Shown here one piece after another: positions 42,970-51,109 of a stretch of 64,000 bases of DNA (positions are counted from its first letter, which is position 1; the number at the start of each line of letters is the position of its first letter). Location of the stretch: assembly GCF_000378205.1 (NCBI RefSeq), contig NZ_KB899417.1, positions 62,001-126,000 on the forward strand. Reading direction: 5' to 3'. The position numbers were made by a program, and so were the translations under genes. Origin of the DNA: Sediminispirochaeta bajacaliforniensis DSM 16054. Lineage in GTDB: Bacteria; Spirochaetota; Spirochaetia; DSM-16054; Sediminispirochaetaceae. The notes under the pieces were generated by a model. It searched no databases. It was not told the origin of the DNA and worked only from the letters and a program-made list of their open reading frames with translations.

Positions 42970-44046
42970 CTATTCCTTTTCCCTTTCTAAGATCAAGGTG
43001 CTTTCCGGTTCCCATGAGAGAAAGATCGAGTCCCCGGCAACGAATTTTCGCTGTCCTGCAGAGATGTTCTGCTGCTGTACCTTGATCTCCTGCCCAAGGG
43101 CCCTGATCCTAAAAATCGAGAGATTTCCGGCATACGTAATGAATTCAATCTTCCCTCTGATTGCCTGATGCTCTTCCCTATCCGAGATCGTGATCTTTTC
43201 AGGGCGCACCGATACCGTGCAGTGTGTGCCGTCTTCCAGAAATTCATCGCAACGGAAAGGTAGATATTGCATTTCGTCCATCATGAGCCGATATCCATTA
43301 TTTCCTTCGCACTTTACGACCCCTGAAAAAAAGTTTGCCTGGCCGAGGAAATCTGCGACGAAGCTGTTTTTGGGATGTTCATACACAGTATCCGGTGTAT
43401 CAAGCTGGACAATCTTTCCCTTTTCCATAACGGCAATATAATCGGACAAGGTTAAAGCCTCTTCCTGGTCGTGGGTCACAAAGATAGTCGTGATTCCAAC
43501 CTCTTTCTGGATTTGACGAAGTTCAACCTGCATTTCGACCCGTAGTTTTTTATCGAGAGCCGAAAGGCTTTCGTCGAGAAGGAGCAGGCTCGGCCTGATC
43601 ACCAGTGCCCTGGCAAGGGCAACCCGTTGCTGCTGACCGCCCGAAAGCTGTTTCGGCTTCCGTTTCTCATATCCGGTCAACCGAACCATTTCCAGGGCTT
43701 CTGCAACCTTCTTTTTTATCTCTCTATGATTGTGGTTCCTCTGTTCCAGACCATAAGAGACGTTTTGTTCCACGCTCATATGGGGAAACAGGGCGTAGCT
43801 TTGGAAAACCATGCCGATATTACGCTTAAAGGTGGGGATTCCATTTATGATAGTGCCATTTAAACGGATGCTGCCTCCCTCCGGCTTTTCGAACCCCGCT
43901 ATCAACCTCAGGGTTGTTGTTTTTCCGCAGCCGGATGGGCCCAATAGGGATAGAAAGGATCCTTCCTCGATATCAAAACCAATGTTATCCAGCACGGTCG
44001 TTCTGTCGTAGATCTTACTCAGCTCTCGCACTTCCAAATATGCCAT
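42970..44046 (-). CDS. PotA-like ABC transporter ATP-binding protein
   Basis: ATPase of a polyamine/opine/thiamine-type importer, 358 residues. Walker A GPSGCGKTT near 38, Q-loop GMVFQSYALFPHMSV near 79, signature LSGGQQQRVALARAL near 134 and Walker B LLLLDESLSALDKKLR (serine in place of the usual proline after DE). A C-terminal TOBE-type regulatory domain follows (SVRPEKITI near 280). Its ATG overlaps the stop codon of the upstream permease gene by four bases. Confidence 0.92.
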   Translation of the reverse strand: MAYLEVRELSKIYDRTTVLDNIGFDIEEGSFLSLLGPSGCGKTTTLRLIAGFEKPEGGSIRLNGTIINGIPTFKRNIGMVFQSYALFPHMSVEQNVSYGLEQRNHNHREIKKKVAEALEMVRLTGYEKRKPKQLSGGQQQRVALARALVIRPSLLLLDESLSALDKKLRVEMQVELRQIQKEVGITTIFVTHDQEEALTLSDYIAVMEKGKIVQLDTPDTVYEHPKNSFVADFLGQANFFSGVVKCEGNNGYRLMMDEMQYLPFRCDEFLEDGTHCTVSVRPEKITISDREEHQAIRGKIEFITYAGNLSIFRIRALGQEIKVQQQNISAGQRKFVAGDSIFLSWEPESTLILEREKE

Positions 44047-44849
44047 CATGCATCTCCCTTGTCACTTTTGAAAAGTGCCCTGATTGATGATCTCATCACC
44101 GCCGCCGTGACTGCGATTAAACTCAGCGAAGCGAGCAGGATGATGGTTGCCACCGCGTTCATCTCCGGTGTGAAGCCGAACTTTATCGAAGAATAGATCT
44201 CCATCGGCAGGGTCGTGGTACCCGTGGGAATCAGAAAATAGGAAATAACAAAATTATCAAAAGAGATCATAAAGGATAGAAAACCGCCGGAAAGCATGGC
44301 GGGCAGCATCATCGGAAGGGTGACCCGATAAAAGGTCGTCCAATCGCTGGCTCCGAGGCTGCTCGATGCTTCCTGGGTTTCTTTTCCCATATCCCGGACA
44401 CGGGCAATAATGACCAGTGCCGAGTAGGGGAGAGAAATAATCAAGTGTCCTATCAAGAGGAGAACAAAATTCCTGTCCAAGCCTAAACTTCGCAAAAGCA
44501 GCAGAAGGGATAGCCCCATGATCAGCCACGGCATCGTAAGCGGCAGCATAACCAGAGACTGCATGGCCGTTCGTGTCTTCCTTCCTGCAAGGTTCGTTCC
44601 AAGGGCCAGGGATGTGGCAAGAATTACCGACAGTACGGCCGTAACGGCTCCGATCCAAAGACTATTGATGGTTGCCTGAACAATTTTCTCATTCCCTGCC
44701 AGGGCCTTGTACCATTTGAGGGAAAACTCTATGGGAAGGGCGTTGTATTGTGACGTATTGAAAGACATCACCATGAGGACGACGATCGGCGTGTAAAGAA
44801 AGAGTAGGAGCAGGCCTGTGTATATCCATCCGAACAGTTTCTTAGCCAT
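44046..44849 (-). CDS. PotC-like ABC transporter permease
   Basis: Second permease of the importer, 267 residues with six predicted helices. The EAA coupling motif reads EASSSLGASDWTTFYRVTLP near 157, typical of the PotC/YdcV branch. The start MAKKLFGWIYTGLLL at 44849 overlaps the end of the PotB-like gene by eight bases. The cargo is not set by sequence; operon context points to a ribosylated or nucleoside-like compound rather than a polyamine. Confidence 0.9.
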   Translation of the reverse strand: MAKKLFGWIYTGLLLLFLYTPIVVLMVMSFNTSQYNALPIEFSLKWYKALAGNEKIVQATINSLWIGAVTAVLSVILATSLALGTNLAGRKTRTAMQSLVMLPLTMPWLIMGLSLLLLLRSLGLDRNFVLLLIGHLIISLPYSALVIIARVRDMGKETQEASSSLGASDWTTFYRVTLPMMLPAMLSGGFLSFMISFDNFVISYFLIPTGTTTLPMEIYSSIKFGFTPEMNAVATIILLASLSLIAVTAAVMRSSIRALFKSDKGDA

Positions 44850-45678
44850 CGATACGCACCCTCCGATTTCGCAGGGCGGAGAGAATCCCCATTGAGGCAA
44901 GTACCATCACAAGGAGAAGAAAGGCTATCGCCGAGCCGAAGTTCCAGCCGTAAATTTCAAAAAACTGGTCTTCGATGACCGTACCTATGACCGATCCTTG
45001 TGTACCTCCCAAAATTCTCGGCTCGACGAAGCTGCCCAAACAGGGGACGAATACCAAAATGGCGCCGCTTATGATGCCCGTTTCGGTGAGGGGGAGAATA
45101 ACGCGGCGAAAGGTCGTAATGGGTCGTGCTCCGAGACTGCGTGATGCCTCCAGCAGGGAATCATCTATCTTTTCCAGGGTCATGTAGATGGTGATAATCA
45201 TATAGGGGCAGAATATATGGACCAGCCCGATAATGACCGCCGTCTGTGTAAAGAGGATACCCAATCCCTCTCCCGAGCTAAGATGCACATGCTGCAATGC
45301 GATATCAAGTATTCCGCCGTCCCGGAGAAGATTCATCCAGGAATAAGCACGAATCAGTTGACTCGACCAGAAGGGGATAATGATGAGCATGAGAATGATG
45401 TTTTTTCCCTTTGCAATGAGCTTTGCCAGAATAAAGGCCATAGGATAGGCAATCAACAGGCTGATCACCGTAACCAGAAGGCTCATTCTCATGGTTTTGA
45501 GGGTTAGTTTGAGATAGAATGATTTACTGAAAAATCTGGCATAGTTTGCCAGGCCTACAAATCCGCTGCCGTCGTCGCCCTGGAAGCTGTATGCGAACAT
45601 GATAAACAGCGGTACAACGGCAAAGCTGATGAGCATGAAGGCCGACGGGCTTAATAAAAAGATTGTTTTCTTTTCCAT
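44842..45678 (-). CDS. PotB-like ABC transporter permease
   Basis: First permease of the importer, 278 residues with six predicted helices. Marks are the N-terminal FLLSPSAFMLISFAVVPLF, the LIIIPFWSSQLIRAYSWMN segment near 113 and the EAA coupling motif EASRSLGARPITTFRRVILP near 180. ATG 45678 is chosen from the family start; the open frame extends about 195 bases further upstream without similarity. A hairpin separates it from the binding-protein gene. Confidence 0.9.
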   Translation of the reverse strand: MEKKTIFLLSPSAFMLISFAVVPLFIMFAYSFQGDDGSGFVGLANYARFFSKSFYLKLTLKTMRMSLLVTVISLLIAYPMAFILAKLIAKGKNIILMLIIIPFWSSQLIRAYSWMNLLRDGGILDIALQHVHLSSGEGLGILFTQTAVIIGLVHIFCPYMIITIYMTLEKIDDSLLEASRSLGARPITTFRRVILPLTETGIISGAILVFVPCLGSFVEPRILGGTQGSVIGTVIEDQFFEIYGWNFGSAIAFLLLVMVLASMGILSALRNRRVRIDG

Positions 45679-45724
45679 GATACTACTCTGAAGAAAGATC
45701 CATGGCGGAACACTAGTAAAGGAC

Positions 45725-45757
45725 CAAAGAGCCCGGCTCCCAAAAGAATCCGGGCTC
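45725..45757 (-). terminator. Intra-operon hairpin between potD-like and potB-like genes
   Basis: GAGCCCGG (45729-45736) pairs with CCGGGCTC (45750-45757). Only three T residues follow on the minus strand, so it is likely an attenuator or stabiliser of the binding-protein message. Confidence 0.55.
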
Positions 45758-45772
45758 ACCATAACAAGACTA

Positions 45773-46834
45773 TTACTTGGCCTTGACCTCCTGCCACAGC
45801 TCATTCCACTCGGTCTTTGTGCTGTTGTCCCGGTAGGCGATGAAGAAGAGCTTATTGATCGCATCTTCTCCAAGATTGTTCTCCTTCACAAACTGCGGAT
45901 CCAACTCCTCTGCAACTCGCTGATTGACAGGTGCCGGGCCTCCGCTGGTAACCCATGCCTTCTGAAACGCCTCTCCGATCATGTAGTTGATGAATGCATA
46001 GGCCATATCCTTGTGGGGGGCATCTTTCACGATCGCCCAGTTGTCGACCCAGCCGATGGCCCCTTCTTTGGGAATCACGTATTCGATAGGTTCTCCGTTG
46101 AGCTTCATGGCAGCTGCCTGACCGCTCCACATCATGCCGACGGCGATCTGCTTGTTTGCAAAGAGCTTTGAGAATTCATCACCCGTCTTCCAGTATGTTC
46201 TGTTCAGGGGCTTTTGTGCGATAAGTTTTGCCTTGATCGCCTCTAAGTCGGAGGGATGATTTGGGTCCTGGCCGAGGATGATTGCGGCAGTCATGACAGC
46301 ATCGTTGTAATCGTCCCGAAAGGCAATCTTTCCTGCGTAATTCTGGTCCCAGAGCACCGAGATGGTATCAACCTTTTCCTGTATCATATCGCTGTTGTAG
46401 GCAATGGCCGTAGAACCCCATACCCAAGGAACCGCATAGAGCTTCCCGTTTTTGGAATTCTCAGGGAGTTGTCTGAACTTTGCAAACACATCGTCATAGT
46501 TGTCCAGTTTTGATGTGTCTATCGCTTCGATGAGCCCTTCGTTGATCGCCATGGGAAGGACCGAGGCGTTTGGCAGAACCACATCGAATTTTCCCATTCC
46601 CCCTGTTCGAAGTTTTGTAAGGAGTTCTTCTTCTGATGCCATATATTCGTGTACGATTTTACAACCATAGGACTCTTCAAAATGCCGAATAACCTCTTCA
46701 CTGTTGGATCCGTAATCCTTCCAGTTCACGACGACAAGAACATTTTCATCTTTTGATGTCTCCTGGCTTCCTGCGGCATAAAGCGAAAAAGAAACCAACA
46801 CCAACATCAATACGGCAACCCATTTTGCTTTCAT
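45773..46834 (-). CDS. PotD-like periplasmic binding protein
   Basis: Type II periplasmic binding protein of 353 residues, first gene of the PotDBCA-PfkB-glycohydrolase operon. The signal peptide is VAVLMLVLVSFSLYA, with AGSQETS following. The mature part has NVLVVVNWKDYGSNSEEV, FDVVLPNASVLPMAINEGLIEAI and YAVPWVWGSTAIAYNSDMI, matching the PotD/PotF family. AAAAGGAGAGG precedes the ATG. Family ligands include putrescine, spermidine and other small cations; here the catabolic genes suggest something else. Confidence 0.9.
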   Translation of the reverse strand: MKAKWVAVLMLVLVSFSLYAAGSQETSKDENVLVVVNWKDYGSNSEEVIRHFEESYGCKIVHEYMASEEELLTKLRTGGMGKFDVVLPNASVLPMAINEGLIEAIDTSKLDNYDDVFAKFRQLPENSKNGKLYAVPWVWGSTAIAYNSDMIQEKVDTISVLWDQNYAGKIAFRDDYNDAVMTAAIILGQDPNHPSDLEAIKAKLIAQKPLNRTYWKTGDEFSKLFANKQIAVGMMWSGQAAAMKLNGEPIEYVIPKEGAIGWVDNWAIVKDAPHKDMAYAFINYMIGEAFQKAWVTSGGPAPVNQRVAEELDPQFVKENNLGEDAINKLFFIAYRDNSTKTEWNELWQEVKAK

Positions 46835-46900
46835 CTACCTCTCCTTTTGTTTTTCCGCATGTGTTACATGCAGATGAATTTCCATACAAGCTTCAACGGC

Positions 46901-47455
46901 TTATTGAAAAAACCTCATTTCGATTCTGGCCGGGTGTATCCTGTAAACCTCCCGCATCACACGATATAATGATGATGAGCCGAAATCGTAGAGATCGATA
47001 TCGGGAAATTGAGTCAGGGAGATGAGTGAGGTGTCGATGGTCAGATAGTGATTGCCGAAGTCGTCCATTGTGTCTCTTGCCCTGATTAATCGTAATCATT
47101 TTGCCACCTTTCCACAATGTTCAATCTCATGAGTGAGAACGATTGATGTCGGCTTTTTGCCAAGAGATGTGACATAATCGGTAAAACCGTTGAAATCCCA
47201 GATGCTGTGGGTGACCTCCCGAATGCTGACAAAAGAGCCTTGCCCTCGAATTTCCCTTACAAGTCCTTCCTGTACTAATTCGGATAAAGCGCGCCGTATC
47301 GTTTGCCGGGTCACATCGTACAGGGAGGCAAGCCGCGGCTCAGAGGGCAGAGGTCCACCATCCTCATACTTCACCTTGAAGATCGCATCTTTCAGGATTT
47401 GTTTCAACTGCAGATATAATGGTATCCCGCTGTTTTTTTCTGACACTGTTTTCAT
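46901..47455 (-). pseudogene. Broken GntR/UTRA-family regulator (YegW-like)
   Basis: The frame from ATG 47455 encodes an intact GntR winged helix (IPLYLQLKQILKDAIF, then LPSEPRLASLYDVTRQTIRR) and the start of a UTRA ligand domain. It is cut by an in-frame TGA at 47096-47098. The same frame continues after the stop with clear UTRA sequence (LRLIRARDTMDDFGNHYLTI, then SSLYRVMREVYRIHPARI) to TAA at 46901. Roughly the last 70 residues of a normal UTRA domain are missing. It would have been the ligand-responsive repressor of the downstream operon. A DNA-binding fragment could still be made. Confidence 0.82.
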
Positions 47456-47463
47456 GTTGTTTG

Positions 47464-47477
47464 CTTGTGTGTACAAG
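47464..47477. promoter_or_regulatory. Inverted repeat CTTGT-N4-ACAAG, possible GntR operator
   Basis: CTTGTGTGTACAAG has five-base arms and lies just downstream of the -10 box of the GntR gene, where a repressor would block the start. GntR/HutC-type operators are often short palindromes of this kind. Confidence 0.5.
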
Positions 47478-47481
47478 TTTT

Positions 47482-47510
47482 ATTGTATAGGTATTTTTTC
47501 TACGGGTCAA
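47482..47510 (-). promoter_or_regulatory. Sigma70 promoter of the GntR remnant and probably its operon
   Basis: TTGACC (47505-47510) and TACAAT (47482-47487) on the minus strand are separated by 17 bp. I see no equally good promoter between the GntR remnant and the PotD-like gene, so read-through may feed the importer operon. Confidence 0.65.
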
Positions 47511-47517
47511 AGACAAT

Positions 47518-47557
47518 CAAGAACGGCAGAATCACAAGATGTGATCTGCCGTTCTTG
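47518..47557 (-). terminator. Terminator after the nucleoside importer operon
   Basis: CAAGAACGGCAGA pairs with TCTGCCGTTCTTG, and an inner TCACA/TGTGA stem extends the hairpin with one bulged base. It sits directly after the last permease stop codon and before the GntR promoter. The T-run is interrupted, so strength is uncertain. Confidence 0.7.
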
Positions 47558-47563
47558 AACGAT

Positions 47564-48475
47564 TTAGTTTTCTTTGATGTATGAGACACCGAGTTTCGCA
47601 GGGACGTTGAATTGCTTTCGACTTATGGTAAGTATGATCGTCAGGATGTAGGGAAGGGCGATGAACACCTCATTCGGTAGAAAGCCTCCTCCGGAGGATT
47701 GCATATAAATTGCAATAGATTCGGCGACACCGAAGATAAGTGCCCCTATAATTGCGCCGATGGGATTCCAGTTTCCGAGGAAACAGATGGCAAATGCAAT
47801 CCAGCCCCGTCCTCCTATAATACCTTCGGTATACATTCCCAGATAGACAACAGAGTAGAAGGAGCCTGCTATTCCGCCAAGCACTCCGGCAATCAGGATG
47901 ACGAGCATACGTACTTTTTCTACACTGATACCTACAACATCAACGGCAACGGGATTCTCGCCGACTGAGCGGATGACCAATCCCGCCGCGGTCTTAAATA
48001 AGATGAAATAGGCAGTAAGGGCTAAAAGAAAGGCAACATAGGTGAGTATGCTTTGGTCGAAAAGAAGCCCTCCAATAACCGGTATTTTCGACAAAAGCGG
48101 AATAGGTAACTTTTCCAGCGGTTCAATAGTCAGCGGTAGCAATGGGACCCCAAAAATGACACGATGAAAAAAAGCGACGATTCCCGCTATGAAAATATTA
48201 AGCGCTGTTCCCGTTACGATTTGATGCTGCTTGAGAATGATAGTGATCCATCCGTAGATAAGTGCAACGCACAAACCTAAAAGGGCCGCAAGAAAAAAGC
48301 CCGTCAGATAGCTTCCTGTTGTGTAGACACCGACAAAGCCGCCCCAGGCTCCGATGAGAAAAATCCCCTCCACAGCTATAATCATTACCCCGGCGCGTTC
48401 CGCGATAACCTCGGCAGTGGCACCAATCAAAAGAGGGGTACTCATCAAAAGTGCACGTGCTATGATGTTGATCAT
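47564..48475 (-). CDS. Nucleoside-type ABC transporter permease (YufQ/RnsD-like)
   Basis: Second permease of the BmpA-type importer, 303 residues with about nine hydrophobic segments. Marks are TPLLIGATAEVIAERAGVMI near 14, IAVEGIFLIGAWGGFVGVY, SVGENPVAVDVVGISVEKVR near 188 (cytoplasmic loop) and GRGWIAFAICFLGNWNPIG near 235. Relatives in Gram-positive bacteria and spirochaetes import nucleosides. Its ATG overlaps the upstream permease gene by four bases. Confidence 0.9.
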   Translation of the reverse strand: MINIIARALLMSTPLLIGATAEVIAERAGVMIIAVEGIFLIGAWGGFVGVYTTGSYLTGFFLAALLGLCVALIYGWITIILKQHQIVTGTALNIFIAGIVAFFHRVIFGVPLLPLTIEPLEKLPIPLLSKIPVIGGLLFDQSILTYVAFLLALTAYFILFKTAAGLVIRSVGENPVAVDVVGISVEKVRMLVILIAGVLGGIAGSFYSVVYLGMYTEGIIGGRGWIAFAICFLGNWNPIGAIIGALIFGVAESIAIYMQSSGGGFLPNEVFIALPYILTIILTISRKQFNVPAKLGVSYIKEN

Positions 48476-49536
48476 CGGTTTACTCCGGTTTTCAATTTTG
48501 CAATATCCCGACGAAGTTCCAGCTTCTTTCTTACCCAGAAGGATAATAAGACGAATATCATGACGAAGCCTTCCATGATGCCAATGATACTAGAAGGGAT
48601 GCCGGAGGTTTGTCCGAGAATCGATCCTCCTACCTTCAGGGCCCCGAAGAGGATTGCGCCGAAAATGATGCCGATTGGGTGGGCGTTTGCCAGAATGGCT
48701 ATGCCGATTCCCTCCGACCCTATCGTGGTATTAAAATCTTGCACCAGCATATGCTGAACCCCGTTTACCTCGGTGAATCCGGCCATCCCTGCAAGTGCGC
48801 CACTTATGAGGAATGCAATGATATAAATCCTACCTGATTCTATGCCTGCGTAGCCGGCGGCTACGGGATTCAATCCTACAACACGGATCCGGAATCCTAT
48901 CGTTGTTTTGTAAAGAAACCACCAGCAGAAGATGGCGACCAGGATTGCTATGATGAAACCTGCATGAAGCCTTGTTCCTGGGATGATTGTCGGAATAAAA
49001 AGTGTATCCGCAATTGGGTTTGTCTGCGGATATTCATGCTTTGTTTCTATCAGTACGGTTCTGAGCAGATAGTTCATCAAAGCAAGGGCGACATAGACGG
49101 ACATCATACTGACCAGAAAATCGTTGGCATTAAATCGGGCTTTTACAAAACCGACAAAGCCTCCCCATATGCCCCCCGCAAGAGCCGTTACGATAAGAAT
49201 GAGAACCAGAGAAAAAATCCCCGGTAACCTCGGCCCTATCAGCAGTGAAGCGGCAACCGATGTAAGGGCTCCTATATAAAATTGTCCCTGGGCCCCAATA
49301 TTGTAGAGGTTTGCCTTAAAGGTAAAGGCGAAGGCAAGAGCAGTGAAAATAAGAGGAGTAGCTTTTACAAAGATATCGGCGAAGGTATATCCGTCCCGTA
49401 CCAGAAACGAAAAAAGGCGTCCGTAGACTGAGAATGGATTTGCCCCTAGGAAAAGCATGAGCAGCCCGCTTACAAATAGTCCGAGGAAAACAGAAAGGAA
49501 GGAAGATACGATCAGATCTCGCATTTTAGGGTTCAT
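48472..49536 (-). CDS. Nucleoside-type ABC transporter permease (YufP/RnsC-like)
   Basis: First permease of the BmpA-type importer, 354 residues. Family features are FKANLYNIGAQGQFYIGAL near 77, the cytoplasmic loop VVGLNPVAAGYAGIESGRIY near 218 and IGSEGIGIAILANAHPIG near 272. ATG 49536 has the strong box GAGGAGG and lies inside the end of the ATPase gene. The three genes are one coupled unit. Confidence 0.9.
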   Translation of the reverse strand: MNPKMRDLIVSSFLSVFLGLFVSGLLMLFLGANPFSVYGRLFSFLVRDGYTFADIFVKATPLIFTALAFAFTFKANLYNIGAQGQFYIGALTSVAASLLIGPRLPGIFSLVLILIVTALAGGIWGGFVGFVKARFNANDFLVSMMSVYVALALMNYLLRTVLIETKHEYPQTNPIADTLFIPTIIPGTRLHAGFIIAILVAIFCWWFLYKTTIGFRIRVVGLNPVAAGYAGIESGRIYIIAFLISGALAGMAGFTEVNGVQHMLVQDFNTTIGSEGIGIAILANAHPIGIIFGAILFGALKVGGSILGQTSGIPSSIIGIMEGFVMIFVLLSFWVRKKLELRRDIAKLKTGVNR

Positions 49537-51043
49537 GTTGTTCCTCCTCTGTGATACCGGCCATAAGCAGCCCCACTTCCTCGATTGAGGCATCCTTTCG
49601 GTCCATGGTTTTCAGCAGCTTCCCATTGTAGATGACAGCTATTCTGTCGGAAAGGGCGAAGATTTCCGACAACTCCGTCGAAATCAGTAGAATACTCTTT
49701 CCCTTGTCCCGTTCTGCAAGAATCGTCTTATGCACATAATCGATTGCACCAAGATCGAGTCCCCGTGTCGGTTGATCGAAGATGATAAGCTTTCTGCCGA
49801 TATCGACCTCCCGTGCAACAACCACCTTCTGCTGATTTCCGCCGGAAAGTCCCTTCATCTGCTCTTCCCGACCTGACGTTTTTATTGAATAATCGCTGAT
49901 TGCTTTGTCGGCATAGTCGTTAAATCTTTTCCGATCGATAACGATACCTTTGGCCGCGACCCTGTCAAAGCTGCTTTTGAGGAACATATTCTCCCCTAAG
50001 GACATATCCAGAACAAGACCGACGGCATGCCTGTCTGCATGTACGTATCCAATCCCTTTCTTTATTCGTTCCCGCACGGTAAGATGGCAGATACTCTCTC
50101 CGTCGATCCTGATATCACCCGAGTCCGCAGCCAATGCGCCGATGATGGCATCTCCGAGCTCTTGTTGGCCGTTTCCGCTCACTCCTGCGATGCCCAGAAT
50201 TTCACCTTTTCCGATGGTAAAACCGATATTGTCCAGAGCCCTGTGTCTTCGATGATCTGTGACTGTAAGCCCATCCACCTCAAAACCAGTGCCCGAGTGT
50301 GAGCGTCTGCGGTTTTCCAAAGGAAAAATTTCCTTCCCAACCATGAGTGACGACAGTTCATGCTCATTGGTACCGTTCTTTTCCAAATCCCCCAGCACCG
50401 CTCCATTACGCATGACAACGACCCTGTCTGCTACTTTCATGACTTCGTTCATTTTATGGGTGATAAATACGGCGGCATTCCCCTTTTCCACAAACTGCCT
50501 TACAAACTGCATTAGATTATCGGCTTCCTGGGGTGTCAAAACCGCCGTGGGTTCATCCATAATCAGGAGCTCAACATCCTGATAGAGGGCCTTTAGGATT
50601 TCGACTTTTTGTTGCAGCCCGACCGGAAGGTCCTTTACATAGCTGTCGGGATCGACATCAAAGCCGTAATGTTCGGCAAGGGCGACAATGCGCTGCCGTA
50701 AGTCCTGGATATTAAGGATCCCGTGAAGACTTCCCATTACGATGTTTTCCGTAACGGTATGGGGAGGTACAAGTGCAAAATGCTGCTGGATCATACCGAT
50801 TTTTTTCCCCATGGCATCGCGTGGAGACGTTATATCCGTTTTTCGACCATTAATGAAAATTTCTCCCTCTTCTGCTTGATAAAGGCCATAGAGAATTTTC
50901 ATTATCGTGCTTTTTCCGGCACCATTTTCACCTAACAGTGCCAAGACTTCCCCTTTATGAATCGAGAAAGAAACATTATTGTTGGCAACCACTTTTGCAA
51001 AATATTTGCTGATCCCTCTTAACTCTACAAATGGTGTATCCAT
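49526..51043 (-). CDS. Nucleoside-type ABC transporter ATPase (YufO/RnsB-like, tandem ABC)
   Basis: ATPase of the BmpA-type importer, 505 residues with two ABC halves. The first has GENGAGKSTIMKILYG, Q-loop GMIQQHFALVPPHTV, LPVGLQQKVEILKAL and LLIMDEPTAVLTPQE. The second has GVSGNGQQELGDAI, LSGGNQQKVVVAREV and LIIFDQPTRGLDLGA, with glutamine replacing the second-site catalytic glutamate as is common in this family. It begins about 25 bases after a strong hairpin that follows the binding-protein gene. Confidence 0.92.
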   Translation of the reverse strand: MDTPFVELRGISKYFAKVVANNNVSFSIHKGEVLALLGENGAGKSTIMKILYGLYQAEEGEIFINGRKTDITSPRDAMGKKIGMIQQHFALVPPHTVTENIVMGSLHGILNIQDLRQRIVALAEHYGFDVDPDSYVKDLPVGLQQKVEILKALYQDVELLIMDEPTAVLTPQEADNLMQFVRQFVEKGNAAVFITHKMNEVMKVADRVVVMRNGAVLGDLEKNGTNEHELSSLMVGKEIFPLENRRRSHSGTGFEVDGLTVTDHRRHRALDNIGFTIGKGEILGIAGVSGNGQQELGDAIIGALAADSGDIRIDGESICHLTVRERIKKGIGYVHADRHAVGLVLDMSLGENMFLKSSFDRVAAKGIVIDRKRFNDYADKAISDYSIKTSGREEQMKGLSGGNQQKVVVAREVDIGRKLIIFDQPTRGLDLGAIDYVHKTILAERDKGKSILLISTELSEIFALSDRIAVIYNGKLLKTMDRKDASIEEVGLLMAGITEEEQHEP

Positions 51044-51062
51044 ATATTTTCCCTGTGGGGCC

Positions 51063-51094
51063 TAAAAAAGGTCACCGGCGACAGCCGGTGACCT
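51063..51094 (-). terminator. Intra-operon terminator after the BmpA/PnrA-like gene
   Basis: An 11-bp perfect stem (AGGTCACCGGC at 51069-51079 with 51084-51094), a four-base loop and a run of T residues on the minus strand form a strong intrinsic terminator. Some read-through must feed the ATPase and permease genes. Confidence 0.85.
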
Positions 51095-51109
51095 GGTCGA
51101 TAGCTTATG

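Noticed and set aside
47096-47098. In-frame TGA in the GntR gene as a selenocysteine codon
   Set aside because: GntR/UTRA proteins have no selenocysteine, no hairpin of the needed type is evident after the codon, and the UTRA domain is also truncated, so a pseudogene is simpler.
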